Shown: positions 15,739 to 23,337 of the stretch, piece by piece
Numbering within the stretch: position 1 is the first letter of the stretch
Layout of the letters: each line of letters starts with the position of its first letter
Source: a virus
Strand: one strand, 5' to 3'
Length of the DNA stretch: 35,457 nt
Virus record (IMG/VR): IMGVR_UViG_3300042868_009224
Coordinates: 1-35,457 of that record
Position numbers and translations under genes: made by a program
Notes under the pieces: generated by a model
Database searches by the model: none
What the model was told of the DNA's origin: nothing
Seen by the model: only the letters and a program-made list of their open reading frames with translations

Positions 15739-17084
15739 TACAGTACAAGTCTCCAGTAGCCAGGATTATATTCTCCTTCATAACTACTTATCCATGAACT
15801 GCCAGTCCACTTGAATTGTTTTGATGTAAAATCGTTGGTAACATATTGAGTTGATGTAACTGCGGCAGAATTAAATACTACAGTCCAGTTAGACCCATCG
15901 TATTGAATAATATCGTTTTCGTTAGCATCTACATTCCAGCTGGGATATCCGCTAGCACTAATTGATTCTGTTATTAAGTATCGTTGACCTAATTCTTCTG
16001 TGTCTAGTCCATCTCCTGGACTACTAGCAGTAGGATCAACAATCTTAGTTAAGTCAGCTAAAGTGTTCGACGGTAATGTGTCAACATCAAGATTAAAAAT
16101 TAATGATGTGTTGTTTAACGGATTAGCAACCACGCTGCCTACAACAAGAAATTCATCACTGTCGCTGTCGTTGCTGATGTTAAGTTTTAACAAACTAGTC
16201 ATCGAAAGTTCGCCCTTCATTTCGATAATATCTTTCCAAATAGCTGCATTGTTATTTGGCGCAATTAGTGTAGCAGTTGCACCTGATACTAATACTTTGT
16301 AGTCACCTGGAGTAACAACAACTTCGGCTTGTTGTGGTATATTTCCAAAAAAGTCAGCATATGCTTGATCATAACCAAGAACTGAAATATCATTTACTTT
16401 ATGTATATCGGCAACAATTTGTTGAATGATGGTTTGACGTTTTACTTTAGCAGGAGGACTAATCCAAATTGGTACACTAAATGTCATGGTTGCAATGTCT
16501 AACGTCTCATCAACACCAGCTGGAATGCCTCTGCTACTCCACGTAATGTCGGTGAGCTCTATTTCAAACACACTGGTCCAATCTAGTGGGTTACTGTTGC
16601 TCTGTAACTGTATACTAGGATTAAAAATAACAAAAATTTGTTCTAGAAGTTGTAACTTAGTATCAGTATTAGTCGTCCATATATCTACTTGGATGGTCAT
16701 ATTATAAGGAACAGGCATGTAACGCTGTGTAGTGTATAAGTTACCTTGTTCACTAGTATAACTGTTATTGTCTGTATCAAAATTTCTTTCAGCAACTTGC
16801 TGAGTGTCTACCAAAAACGGTTCAGCAGTTCTATCTCTAGCAGGCTGTATGCTTTGAATACTCACAGCAATCTGTGGCGCATTGTTAACAATATTTTCGC
16901 TGTTATTGCGTAACAAATGCGCCACAAGTCTGCTTGAATCACCATAACGAGCAGGCACACGGTTGTAACTTACACCGTTCTTAGTGTATTCTTTTACTTG
17001 AAAGTTTGAAAACACTCTGATAATTTGTATCAGATAACGTTTTATCTGTTCATCATACCAAAAGTCTAAGTTCTTACCTGCCAT
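15738..17084 (-). CDS. 15: Tail sheath stabiliser / completion protein, T4 gp15-like, with C-terminal extension
   Basis: 448 residues, against 272 for T4 gp15 as I recall it. The N-terminal ~230 residues carry the gp15 pattern: FWYDEQIKRYLIQIIRVFSNFQVKEYTKNG...RVPARYGDSSRLVAHLLRNN...PQIAVSIQSI, PVPYNMTIQVDIWTTNTDTKLQLLEQIFVIFNP and TFSVPIWISPPAKV. Gp15 caps the finished tail and joins it to the neck. The extra ~200 residues include two short W-containing units (QYDGSNWTVVF and QFKWTGSSWISS) of a type also present in gp14, gp18 and a fibre gene. The start is supported by AAGGAAAA upstream of ATG 17084. It lies between the endolysin and Nudix genes. Confidence 0.8.
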   Translation of the reverse strand: MAGKNLDFWYDEQIKRYLIQIIRVFSNFQVKEYTKNGVSYNRVPARYGDSSRLVAHLLRNNSENIVNNAPQIAVSIQSIQPARDRTAEPFLVDTQQVAERNFDTDNNSYTSEQGNLYTTQRYMPVPYNMTIQVDIWTTNTDTKLQLLEQIFVIFNPSIQLQSNSNPLDWTSVFEIELTDITWSSRGIPAGVDETLDIATMTFSVPIWISPPAKVKRQTIIQQIVADIHKVNDISVLGYDQAYADFFGNIPQQAEVVVTPGDYKVLVSGATATLIAPNNNAAIWKDIIEMKGELSMTSLLKLNISNDSDSDEFLVVGSVVANPLNNTSLIFNLDVDTLPSNTLADLTKIVDPTASSPGDGLDTEELGQRYLITESISASGYPSWNVDANENDIIQYDGSNWTVVFNSAAVTSTQYVTNDFTSKQFKWTGSSWISSYEGEYNPGYWRLVL

Positions 17085-17094
17085 TATGTTTTCC

Positions 17095-17709
17095 TTATGC
17101 TAACCAGCCAGCGTACTTTTTGGTCTTTTCCTTACGATCGTCTAAACCGTGTGTGCCACCGTTGATACGCTTTGTGAGCTCTAGGATAGCTGCATCGTTT
17201 ACACCCTTGTCGCAAATAGCCCACAGCTTGTTTGATTCAAAGAAGTACATAGCACTTTCAAACGCATACTTTGTAGAAACAACATCTGGGTTTGAAACAA
17301 TCTCAGGGTCACCCTGATACTTAGCAAATGCTTCGTAGTTGCTCTTACCAGTCAACTGGATAGCACCACGACCGCGATACTTGTATCCGTCGCCCGATGC
17401 TTCTGGGCCGTTGCCCATTCTGCCACCATAAACTTTGTTGGCAATCTTCTCTGGCTTACGCTCATACTGTGCTGCTAGGGCATCTGTTGGAAAATACTTA
17501 CCAAAGATACCACGTAGACCTTTAGCACCGTAGTTTAGATTTTCGTTGAATGTTACAAATCCACCTGACTCGTGAGCGCATTGTGCAAAGAAGTGTGCTG
17601 CTCTTACATCACTTAGTTTGTAAAATGCTTGTGCAGCCTTTAGTGTGCCTGGTCCCCATGCACCATCTGCTTTAGTTCCGACTTTTTCTTGTAAAATTTT
17701 AACTGACAT
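17095..17709 (-). CDS. GH19 (chitinase-type) endolysin
   Basis: 204 residues. Residues about 1-33 resemble a short peptidoglycan-binding segment (LQEKVGTKADGAWGPGTLKAAQAF). The catalytic GH19 domain follows: HFFAQCAHESGGF with general acid E47, second glutamate E56 in FNENLNY, then GDGYKYRGRGAIQLTGKSNY and a terminal KRINGGTHGLDDR. By family, the enzyme cleaves beta-1,4 bonds of peptidoglycan to lyse the cell. No signal peptide is seen, so a holin is needed. Start ATG 17709 has AAGGAGC upstream. It follows the M15 peptidase by a few bases, forming a two-enzyme lysis pair inside the neck-protein operon. Confidence 0.9.
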   Translation of the reverse strand: MSVKILQEKVGTKADGAWGPGTLKAAQAFYKLSDVRAAHFFAQCAHESGGFVTFNENLNYGAKGLRGIFGKYFPTDALAAQYERKPEKIANKVYGGRMGNGPEASGDGYKYRGRGAIQLTGKSNYEAFAKYQGDPEIVSNPDVVSTKYAFESAMYFFESNKLWAICDKGVNDAAILELTKRINGGTHGLDDRKEKTKKYAGWLA

Positions 17710-17718
17710 GTGTGCTCC

Positions 17719-18219
17719 TTAAAGATTCTTCCATGCGTTTGTTGGGTCAAAATCGTTAGTTGGCAAGTACTTAGTTGACTTACCGTCTTTCTTTGCGATC
17801 AACTTCTGCTTGCGGTTACCGCCTTCTTTCTTAATAGAAGCGTGTACCCAACCAGAGTTCTTATCGCCTTCTACGTAGAATTCCAAAATTACTTGGTCAA
17901 ACTCTAGGTTATCAGCAATCCAGTCTGCTACGATTTTGTTTGAAATACCATTGATTTCAAAGTCAATAGCTTGACCGTTAACGTGTTGTGAAGTCTTTGA
18001 ACCACCTACCGCAACATTAACCTTAGGCGCACGATAGCTTGAATTGATTGTTACTGCTTTACCAAAGTGCTTGCGTACAGGCTCAAGAATCTTTTCGCAG
18101 CAATAACGCATATTTTCAATATGCTCTGGTGTTGGTGTATTTGGTATACCTAGCTTTTTAGCTGTTGGTGATGCTGTCATTTCTTCTAAAGTGAAATGCT
18201 CTGTTAATTTTGTAGCCAT
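17719..18219 (-). CDS. M15-family peptidase (D-Ala-D-Ala carboxypeptidase / L-Ala-D-Glu endopeptidase type)
   Basis: 166 residues. Zinc ligands are in place: H79 and D86 in SQHVNGQAIDFE and H126 in GWVHAS; S61-Y62-R63 provides the usual SSYR strand. This is the M15_3 arrangement found in phage endolysins and cell-wall peptidases. The likely substrate is peptidoglycan stem peptides, complementing the glycan-cutting GH19 enzyme next to it. A structural or entry role (virion-associated lysin) is an alternative. Good ribosome binding site (AAGGAG) before ATG 18219. The C-terminus has a basic stretch (KKEGGNRKQKLIAKKDGKS). Confidence 0.9.
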   Translation of the reverse strand: MATKLTEHFTLEEMTASPTAKKLGIPNTPTPEHIENMRYCCEKILEPVRKHFGKAVTINSSYRAPKVNVAVGGSKTSQHVNGQAIDFEINGISNKIVADWIADNLEFDQVILEFYVEGDKNSGWVHASIKKEGGNRKQKLIAKKDGKSTKYLPTNDFDPTNAWKNL

Positions 18220-18232
18220 TGGTTACTCCTTT

Positions 18233-19300
18233 TTAATTATCCGTTTTTGGCTTAACTACTTTGCTGAGATTGGTCTTTTCAGATGTAATCTCACCGCCTG
18301 TATTAATTGTAAAATTGTCATTATTAATAAATGATGTAAGTAGTCTGTTCGCAGCAGCCCATGCACTACGAGCATCGTCACTTACACGTATCCATCTATT
18401 ACTTGATTTTTGGAATAGCCTATTAGGAGTAAAATCAGTTCTTAAGAAATAATCACCGTCACTTACTCCACTGGGTGGGAAACTTGTCCCACTGCCAACA
18501 ATGTTTAGACCATTCGGAGGCTGACCGTCGCTTGCTCCAAAGTCAAACCCAATTACAGGCTTGTCCGGAACCTCGGGGTCAAAGTATAAGTGTGTGTTGT
18601 TTCTGTATTGCGGATCGTACGGAACATCGCGCTCCGCTTGAGCTAAAATAGCATCATTGATTGTAATTTCGTTTTGATACTTGCTGATAAGATTACGTAA
18701 GTCGCCTTCTTCTTCGCCTGTACCCAGAATATCTCGATATTCTTGGCTATCGCTAATTGGTCCACATTTAACTCGCCATAAGTGCGCCCACCATCGAGGA
18801 TCATAACCTTCTGCAGGTCTAGCACCTTCTTGTACTACATAAAATCTGTTAACAGCATCTTCACTGCCTAGTAATAAGTCGTCGCGCAAGTGGGGTAGCT
18901 CTAGCACGTCACCGGGCATGAGTTTACGCCCTATAGCTTCGACCATGCTTTCGATGTGAAAAGTTAAAAATACAGTATCATTGGCTAAGAATGCACCAAA
19001 TTGGGTTAAATCAAATCCGTCGTTATCTTGTATGTTATACTGGCCCCTTAGCTCATAGATTGTTTTATCGTACTTACGATCTCTGTTTTCTAAAAATAAT
19101 AAGTCCTGAATAAACACTTCAGTGTTATTTGCAGCACTGCTGGGGCGAGTAGGATCGCCAGAATCCGGAGTTTCGTGTACCCCTAAATATCTATGAACAT
19201 GCACTCCAGTACCACCAGCATGAAGATGTTCGCCTACAACTTTATCAATAAACTTGTAGTCGTTAGTTTTAATTGGATTCCACAGTGAAAGTCTTGGCAT
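18233..19300 (-). CDS. 14: Neck protein, T4 gp14-like
   Basis: 355 residues. Recognised from the marine T4-like gp14 pattern: WNPIKTNDYKFIDK, then GGTGVHVHRYLG, FIQDLLFLENRDRKYD, YELRGQYNIQDNDGFDLTQFG and GRKLMPGDVLELPHLRDD, then WWAHLWRVKCGPISDSQEYRDIL. Gp14 with gp13 forms the head-tail connector collar. The C-terminal region adds DGDYFLRT...LFQKSSNRWIRVSD, a GDxW-type unit. ATG 19300 has no ribosome binding site and starts exactly five bases after the GATAAATA octamer, so the late mRNA is predicted to be leaderless. First gene of the minus-strand operon, on the opposite strand from its partner gp13. Confidence 0.82.
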   Translation of the reverse strand: MPRLSLWNPIKTNDYKFIDKVVGEHLHAGGTGVHVHRYLGVHETPDSGDPTRPSSAANNTEVFIQDLLFLENRDRKYDKTIYELRGQYNIQDNDGFDLTQFGAFLANDTVFLTFHIESMVEAIGRKLMPGDVLELPHLRDDLLLGSEDAVNRFYVVQEGARPAEGYDPRWWAHLWRVKCGPISDSQEYRDILGTGEEEGDLRNLISKYQNEITINDAILAQAERDVPYDPQYRNNTHLYFDPEVPDKPVIGFDFGASDGQPPNGLNIVGSGTSFPPSGVSDGDYFLRTDFTPNRLFQKSSNRWIRVSDDARSAWAAANRLLTSFINNDNFTINTGGEITSEKTNLSKVVKPKTDN

Positions 19301-19305
19301 AATAC

Positions 19306-19313
19306 TATTTATC
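19306..19313 (-). promoter_or_regulatory. T4-type late promoter (GATAAATA), predicted leaderless gp14 transcript
   Basis: Minus strand: GATAAATA, then GTATT, then ATG at 19300. The 16-base string through the ATG is identical to the one at the gp13 start on the other strand. Divergent from the promoter at 19353, about 40 bp away. Confidence 0.72.
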
Positions 19314-19352
19314 TGAACTGTTCTGAAATAAATTAACTGGTGTTATAATGCC

Positions 19353-19360
19353 GATAAATA
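19353..19360 (+). promoter_or_regulatory. T4-type late promoter (GATAAATA), predicted leaderless transcript of the amidinotransferase operon
   Basis: GATAAATA, then TTGCT, then ATG at 19366. This geometry argues that the ATG at 19366, not the one at 19348, is the start of the PLP-fold gene. Confidence 0.65.
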
Positions 19361-19365
19361 TTGCT

Positions 19366-20238
19366 ATGACTAAAGCAGTCCGCGGCGCCCGCCCAATCAA
19401 AAATCTAGCAATAAAGCAACATTACGACAATCATGTTTATCGTGATGTTTCTCTCGACGAATACGCAGAAGTTTGGAGAAATTGGCTTGAATATTCTGAT
19501 ACAAAAACCATAAAAGGTTTAGATGAATTTGAGTTTGCTGATTATACACAAGGTACTAGTCAGACATTTGATCATTTTATTTTAAAACATGCATCGGACA
19601 AACAAATTATCTGTTTGACGGGAGACTTTCAATATCATGCATGTTTAGGTAAACATATTAACTTTACATATGCTAATAATTATGATGACCTTGTAAATAA
19701 AATACAAGGTAAAGGGTTACATGCACTATTAATTAGTATTCCTTTTAGCGACTACGGATGTATGCATCCAGAGTTTAATGATATCTTAAACATATGCGCT
19801 ATAAATGATATTCCTGTTTGTTTAGATTTAGCATATTGGGGTATATCTAAAAATATACATCTCGATTTAAGCTATCCAGCAATACAAGAAATAACCTGTA
19901 GTCTTAGTAAGCCGTTTTATACATTGGAAAATCATAGAGTTGGCATCAGGTTTACTAAAACTTATGCTGATGACGGAATAAGTATGTTAAATGAAGTGGA
20001 TATGCAAAATAAATTCAGCATGAGCTTAGGCGTTCACTTTATGAAAAGTTTTAGCCCTGATTGGAACTGGGAAACTTATCAGGACAAGTATGAACATGTA
20101 TGCGAAGAACGTAATTTAGTTTATACTGATACAGTAATTTTTGGTTTAGGCGGCGAAGAATACCAACAATTTAACAGAGGTGTTCCTGGTAACAATAGGG
20201 TTTGTATTAGTGAGTATCTCGGAGACACAGACATATGA
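19366..20238 (+). CDS. PLP-dependent aminotransferase-fold protein (short)
   Basis: 290 residues from ATG 19366; the alternative ATG at 19348 lies upstream of the promoter octamer and has no ribosome binding site. The fold-type I signature is visible: D154-x-x-Y157 after a hydrophobic strand (INDIPVCLDLAYWG), and the Schiff-base region CSLSKPF with candidate lysine K182, followed by HRVGIRF. Class I/II aminotransferases are usually about 400 residues, so much of the C-terminal small domain is absent or replaced. It could be an aminotransferase, a decarboxylase-like enzyme, or a non-catalytic relative. Its stop overlaps the amidinotransferase start (ATGA), suggesting a shared pathway. Confidence 0.7.
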   Translation: MTKAVRGARPIKNLAIKQHYDNHVYRDVSLDEYAEVWRNWLEYSDTKTIKGLDEFEFADYTQGTSQTFDHFILKHASDKQIICLTGDFQYHACLGKHINFTYANNYDDLVNKIQGKGLHALLISIPFSDYGCMHPEFNDILNICAINDIPVCLDLAYWGISKNIHLDLSYPAIQEITCSLSKPFYTLENHRVGIRFTKTYADDGISMLNEVDMQNKFSMSLGVHFMKSFSPDWNWETYQDKYEHVCEERNLVYTDTVIFGLGGEEYQQFNRGVPGNNRVCISEYLGDTDI

Positions 20239-21293
20239 TAGTTAATTCACACAACGATTGGGATCCACTAGAGGAAATTATTGTAGGCCATGCACATCAT
20301 AGTCGCATTGCTACAGACATAAGCGCACACAGCTTTAGTTATGCGAATCAACCTAGAGAAAAAGTTTTACCTCTAGAAGGCACCTACCCGCAGTGGGTGA
20401 TTGACGAAGCTAACGAAGACGCTGATGGTTTAGCAGATACGCTCACTAAGATGGGTGTTAAAGTTCATCGTCCTAAGATTATTGATTGGGATAATGTTAA
20501 TTACGATATTGGGCAAGGCTGGAATACCAAGGGGTGGTATAGCTGGTGTCCCCGCGATTTAATCTTACCATTAGCAGACATGCTTATCGAAACGCCAACC
20601 CCAGTTCGCGCAAGATATTTTGAAACTAGACTTTATGAAGATATTTTATATGAGGCCTTTGAAGATGGCGCATTATGGTTGCAAGCACCTAAGCCGAAGC
20701 TACATGATAACATGTATCAATTTGAAGATCTAAGTAAAGCAACACTGATGGATCACGAAATTTGTTTTGATGCGCCAAATATTGTACGTGTAGGTCGCGA
20801 TTTGTTGTATCAAGTTAGCAACAGTGGTAACATGAAAGGTTACAAGTGGCTCAAGCGTTTCTTAGAGCCTATGGGTTATAAGCTACATTACAGCGAGCTT
20901 TATAGTTATGCACACTTTGACAGCACAATTATTCCTCTACGTCCTGGTCTAGTACTACTAAACAGTAGTCGAGTAACACCAGACAACTGCCCAGAAATCT
21001 TTAAGAAGTGGGATAAGATTTGGTTTGACGATTGTGTTGTACAAGGTAGTAAACTTGCCGACCAAGGATACATTGCACCGTGCAGTCCTTACATTGGTAT
21101 GAATATTCTCAGTGTAAACGAAAACACAATCATCTGCGACAGCGCACAAGAACCACTAATGCGTGAACTTAGCAAGTACAGCATTGATAGTGTACCAGTT
21201 CGTTTCCGTCATAGTATGACACTAAGCGGTGGTATTCACTGCGCTACACTTGACCTACGCCGCAAAGGTACGTTAGAAAGTTACTGTGATTAA
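20235..21293 (+). CDS. Glycine amidinotransferase-like enzyme (guanidino-group transferase)
   Basis: 352 residues. The C-terminal half closely follows the arginine:glycine amidinotransferase pattern: FDAPNIVRVGRDLLYQ with D179, YAHFDSTIIPLRPGLVLLN with H227, and SGGIHCATLDLRRKGTLESY with nucleophile C336. These correspond to the Asp-His-Cys triad of the family, at similar spacing to the human enzyme. The reaction is transfer of an amidino group from arginine to an amine acceptor; glycine gives guanidinoacetate, but the acceptor here is unknown. The N-terminus (NSHNDWDPLEEIIVGHA) is the usual opening strand. ATGA and an 8-bp overlap bind it to its neighbours, so all five genes are probably made together. 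Confidence 0.88.
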   Translation: MIVNSHNDWDPLEEIIVGHAHHSRIATDISAHSFSYANQPREKVLPLEGTYPQWVIDEANEDADGLADTLTKMGVKVHRPKIIDWDNVNYDIGQGWNTKGWYSWCPRDLILPLADMLIETPTPVRARYFETRLYEDILYEAFEDGALWLQAPKPKLHDNMYQFEDLSKATLMDHEICFDAPNIVRVGRDLLYQVSNSGNMKGYKWLKRFLEPMGYKLHYSELYSYAHFDSTIIPLRPGLVLLNSSRVTPDNCPEIFKKWDKIWFDDCVVQGSKLADQGYIAPCSPYIGMNILSVNENTIICDSAQEPLMRELSKYSIDSVPVRFRHSMTLSGGIHCATLDLRRKGTLESYCD

Positions 21294-21783
21294 GTACGGG
21301 CATCTAGATATTGATGTGGGTTCTAAAGACTTAGAGCAGTTAACCTTTGTTGATTTGCAACAGTGTTACTGCCAATATAGTAATCTAGAACATTATTATA
21401 ACAAACATAACAGCAGTATATGGCAGATGTTTGACGGCGACTGCCCGCAATGGACATGGGATATAGCTAGGAATCTTCTAAGTAGTCTTAGCGAAACTCT
21501 AAGTTTTGTAGTAAGTATCGTCAGACTTGAACCGGGTAATACTGTGCCTAATCATGTTGATGCACACTATAAAGTTCAAGAACAATACGGCAAAGGTAAA
21601 ACTTCTCGATATTTAATTATGTTAGAAGATTGGAAAATGGGTCACTACTATGAGGTACACAGCCAGCCATTCGTAAAATGGCGATCAGGCGATTGGGTTA
21701 GGTTTGATAAAGATGACTGGCATTTAGCTGGTAATATGGGCGACGAGCCTTTTTATTCTATGCAGGTAACAGTTAGACTATGA
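21286..21783 (+). CDS. 2OG-Fe(II) oxygenase-like protein (aspartyl/asparaginyl hydroxylase type), copy 1
   Basis: 165 residues from GTG 21286, the only suitable start; it overlaps the amidinotransferase stop by eight bases. The iron-binding facial triad is visible: H90-x-D92 in PNHVDAH and distal H146 in KDDWHLAGNMG, with GDWVRF before it and a YLIMLED strand between. The arginine that often binds 2-oxoglutarate about ten residues after the distal His is not obvious here (NMGDEPFYSMQV), whereas copy 2 has it. The protein is likely an iron- and 2-oxoglutarate-dependent hydroxylase acting on the pathway product or a peptide. Clearly paralogous to the next gene (both open MIK-GH-x-IDID-like). 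Confidence 0.75.
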   Translation: MIKYGHLDIDVGSKDLEQLTFVDLQQCYCQYSNLEHYYNKHNSSIWQMFDGDCPQWTWDIARNLLSSLSETLSFVVSIVRLEPGNTVPNHVDAHYKVQEQYGKGKTSRYLIMLEDWKMGHYYEVHSQPFVKWRSGDWVRFDKDDWHLAGNMGDEPFYSMQVTVRL

Positions 21784-22316
21784 TTAAAGGGCACATCAAT
21801 ATTGATTTTATTACCGATGATATGTTAAAATCTATAACATTTCCTGAAATTAATGTTGTTCATCTAAATTGGAACGAATTAGGCATCCCGGCACCCGAAG
21901 AGCCTCAACGTTGTGCCGTAGTGTATCAAGCATTTGATACCCATGCACCACAATGGGCGCACCAAGTAAAAGATATGTTTTCTGGTATTTTAGAACACAG
22001 TATGGTAACTGTGAACTTAGTTAAGCCCGGTAATTTTATACCTCCTCACAAAGATATGTTTATAAAATTATGCCATTACGCTGATGAACATCGCATAAAT
22101 TTAACAAACAAAGAAGCAGTACGGATCAATGTTTTTTTACAAGACCATAAACTTGGTCATTTTTTTGAAATGGAAAATAACGTTTGCATGAATTACACAA
22201 AAGGTGACTTTGCTGTAATTAAACAAGGCAAGATCCATTCGGTAATAAATATTGGTAACGAGAATCGATACACACTACAAGTATCTGGATTTGCAGATAA
22301 GGACACATTTATATGA
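21780..22316 (+). CDS. 2OG-Fe(II) oxygenase-like protein (aspartyl/asparaginyl hydroxylase type), copy 2
   Basis: 178 residues. Facial triad H90-x-D92 in PPHKDM, at the same residue numbers as in copy 1, and distal H153 in KIHSVINIGN, followed by R163 (NENRYTLQV), a good 2-oxoglutarate ligand. Same architecture as its upstream neighbour, with which it overlaps as ATGA, so it is a tandem duplication with divergence. An AATAAATA string lies inside the gene at 22244. The substrate is unknown; possibly the guanidino compound made upstream or a protein side chain. Confidence 0.78.
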   Translation: MIKGHINIDFITDDMLKSITFPEINVVHLNWNELGIPAPEEPQRCAVVYQAFDTHAPQWAHQVKDMFSGILEHSMVTVNLVKPGNFIPPHKDMFIKLCHYADEHRINLTNKEAVRINVFLQDHKLGHFFEMENNVCMNYTKGDFAVIKQGKIHSVINIGNENRYTLQVSGFADKDTFI

Positions 22317-23269
22317 AAATTTTTATAACAGGACACGATGGATTTATTGGCCAACACATGGTACAGCGTTTACAAGGTAAACACGAGCTTGAATTTTTGC
22401 AACATGATTTAAGAGCACACGACAAAGTTAGCTTTCAGCTACGCCAATCTAATCCTGATATTATCGTACATCTCGCAGCTCGCACCGAAGTGGAGCAGAG
22501 CTTCTATGAACAGATTACTTTCAGCGATATTAATTACACTGGTACTGTTAACTTAATTGAGATCGCAAAGGATTTACCTAATCTTAAAAACTTTGTGTTT
22601 GCTAGCACAATGGAAGTTTACGGCTGGCAACCAATTAGTGATTTAATCAGAGAAGGCAAAGAAGAAGGTATTATTGCATTTGACGAAAGCACTCCTCCTA
22701 ATCCTAATGCTCCTTATGCTGTTGCTAAGTATGCTTGCGAAAAGTACTTGGAGTATGCACACCGCAGTTATGGTTTGCCTTTTACTGCTATTCGTCAAAC
22801 AAATGCATACGGTCGTAAGGATAACAACTTTTTTGTTACTGAGCAAATCATCTATCAGATGCTGACTAACCCTAAAGAAATTAATCTAGGCTATGGTGAG
22901 CCTTATCGCAATTTTATCTACATTGACGATTTATTAGATGCGTGGGAAACAGTAATTACTAATCCAGAACAGTGTGCAGGTGAGATTTTCTGTATCGGGC
23001 CTAATAACGCAATAAAGATCAAAGATTATGTGCAGGTGATTGCAGATAAAATTGGGTGGGACGGACACGTAAATTGGAATACCAAGCCCAATCGTCCAGG
23101 TGAAATTTATTTGTTAAACAGCTCTAACGCTAAAATTTCTAGTAAACTAGGATGGGCACCTAAGATTGGAATTAATGAAGGATTAGATCGCACCATCGAA
23201 ATATGGAAACATATTGTGGATAACAATCTATCGTTTAATGCTAAAAAGAAATTTAGTGTAGGTAAGTGA
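22313..23269 (+). CDS. NAD-dependent epimerase/dehydratase (extended SDR, nucleotide-sugar type)
   Basis: 318 residues. Rossmann glycine motif T-G-H-D-G-F-I-G at 6-13, conserved HLAA around residues 54-57 and active-site Y135-x3-K139 (YAVAKYACEKYL) after an ASTMEVYG strand. NAYGRKDNN and YRNFIYIDDLLDAW are substrate-domain landmarks of UDP-glucose 4-epimerase, GDP-mannose dehydratase and relatives. The expected substrate is a nucleotide-sugar; which one is undetermined. The start overlaps the previous stop (ATGA). As last gene of the operon it suggests that the pathway feeds a glycan, or that a sugar is the amino acceptor. It contributes to the picture of surface or virion glycan modification, an inference only. 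Confidence 0.9.
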   Translation: MKIFITGHDGFIGQHMVQRLQGKHELEFLQHDLRAHDKVSFQLRQSNPDIIVHLAARTEVEQSFYEQITFSDINYTGTVNLIEIAKDLPNLKNFVFASTMEVYGWQPISDLIREGKEEGIIAFDESTPPNPNAPYAVAKYACEKYLEYAHRSYGLPFTAIRQTNAYGRKDNNFFVTEQIIYQMLTNPKEINLGYGEPYRNFIYIDDLLDAWETVITNPEQCAGEIFCIGPNNAIKIKDYVQVIADKIGWDGHVNWNTKPNRPGEIYLLNSSNAKISSKLGWAPKIGINEGLDRTIEIWKHIVDNNLSFNAKKKFSVGK

Positions 23270-23279
23270 TAAAAACTAC

Positions 23280-23307
23280 TTGACAACTTGCATATTGATG
23301 CTATGCT
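23280..23307 (+). promoter_or_regulatory. Sigma70-like promoter with extended -10
   Basis: TTGACA (23280-23285), a 16-bp spacer, then TG-C-TATGCT (23299-23307). This is a consensus -35 with an extended -10 and unlike the NATAAATA late promoters. It lies 31 bp before the GTG at 23338, the only gene here with such a promoter, so that gene may be expressed early by host polymerase. Confidence 0.6.
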
Positions 23308-23337
23308 TATAACTAAAGTGATACATAGGAGATGCAT

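Noticed and set aside
19341-19348. TGTTATAAT as an extended -10 sigma70 promoter
   Set aside because: No -35 element at a suitable distance, and the late octamer just downstream explains expression better.
22244-22251. AATAAATA as a late promoter for the epimerase gene
   Set aside because: It has A at the +6 position but lies within the oxygenase coding region and uses the rarer first base; kept only as a weak possibility.
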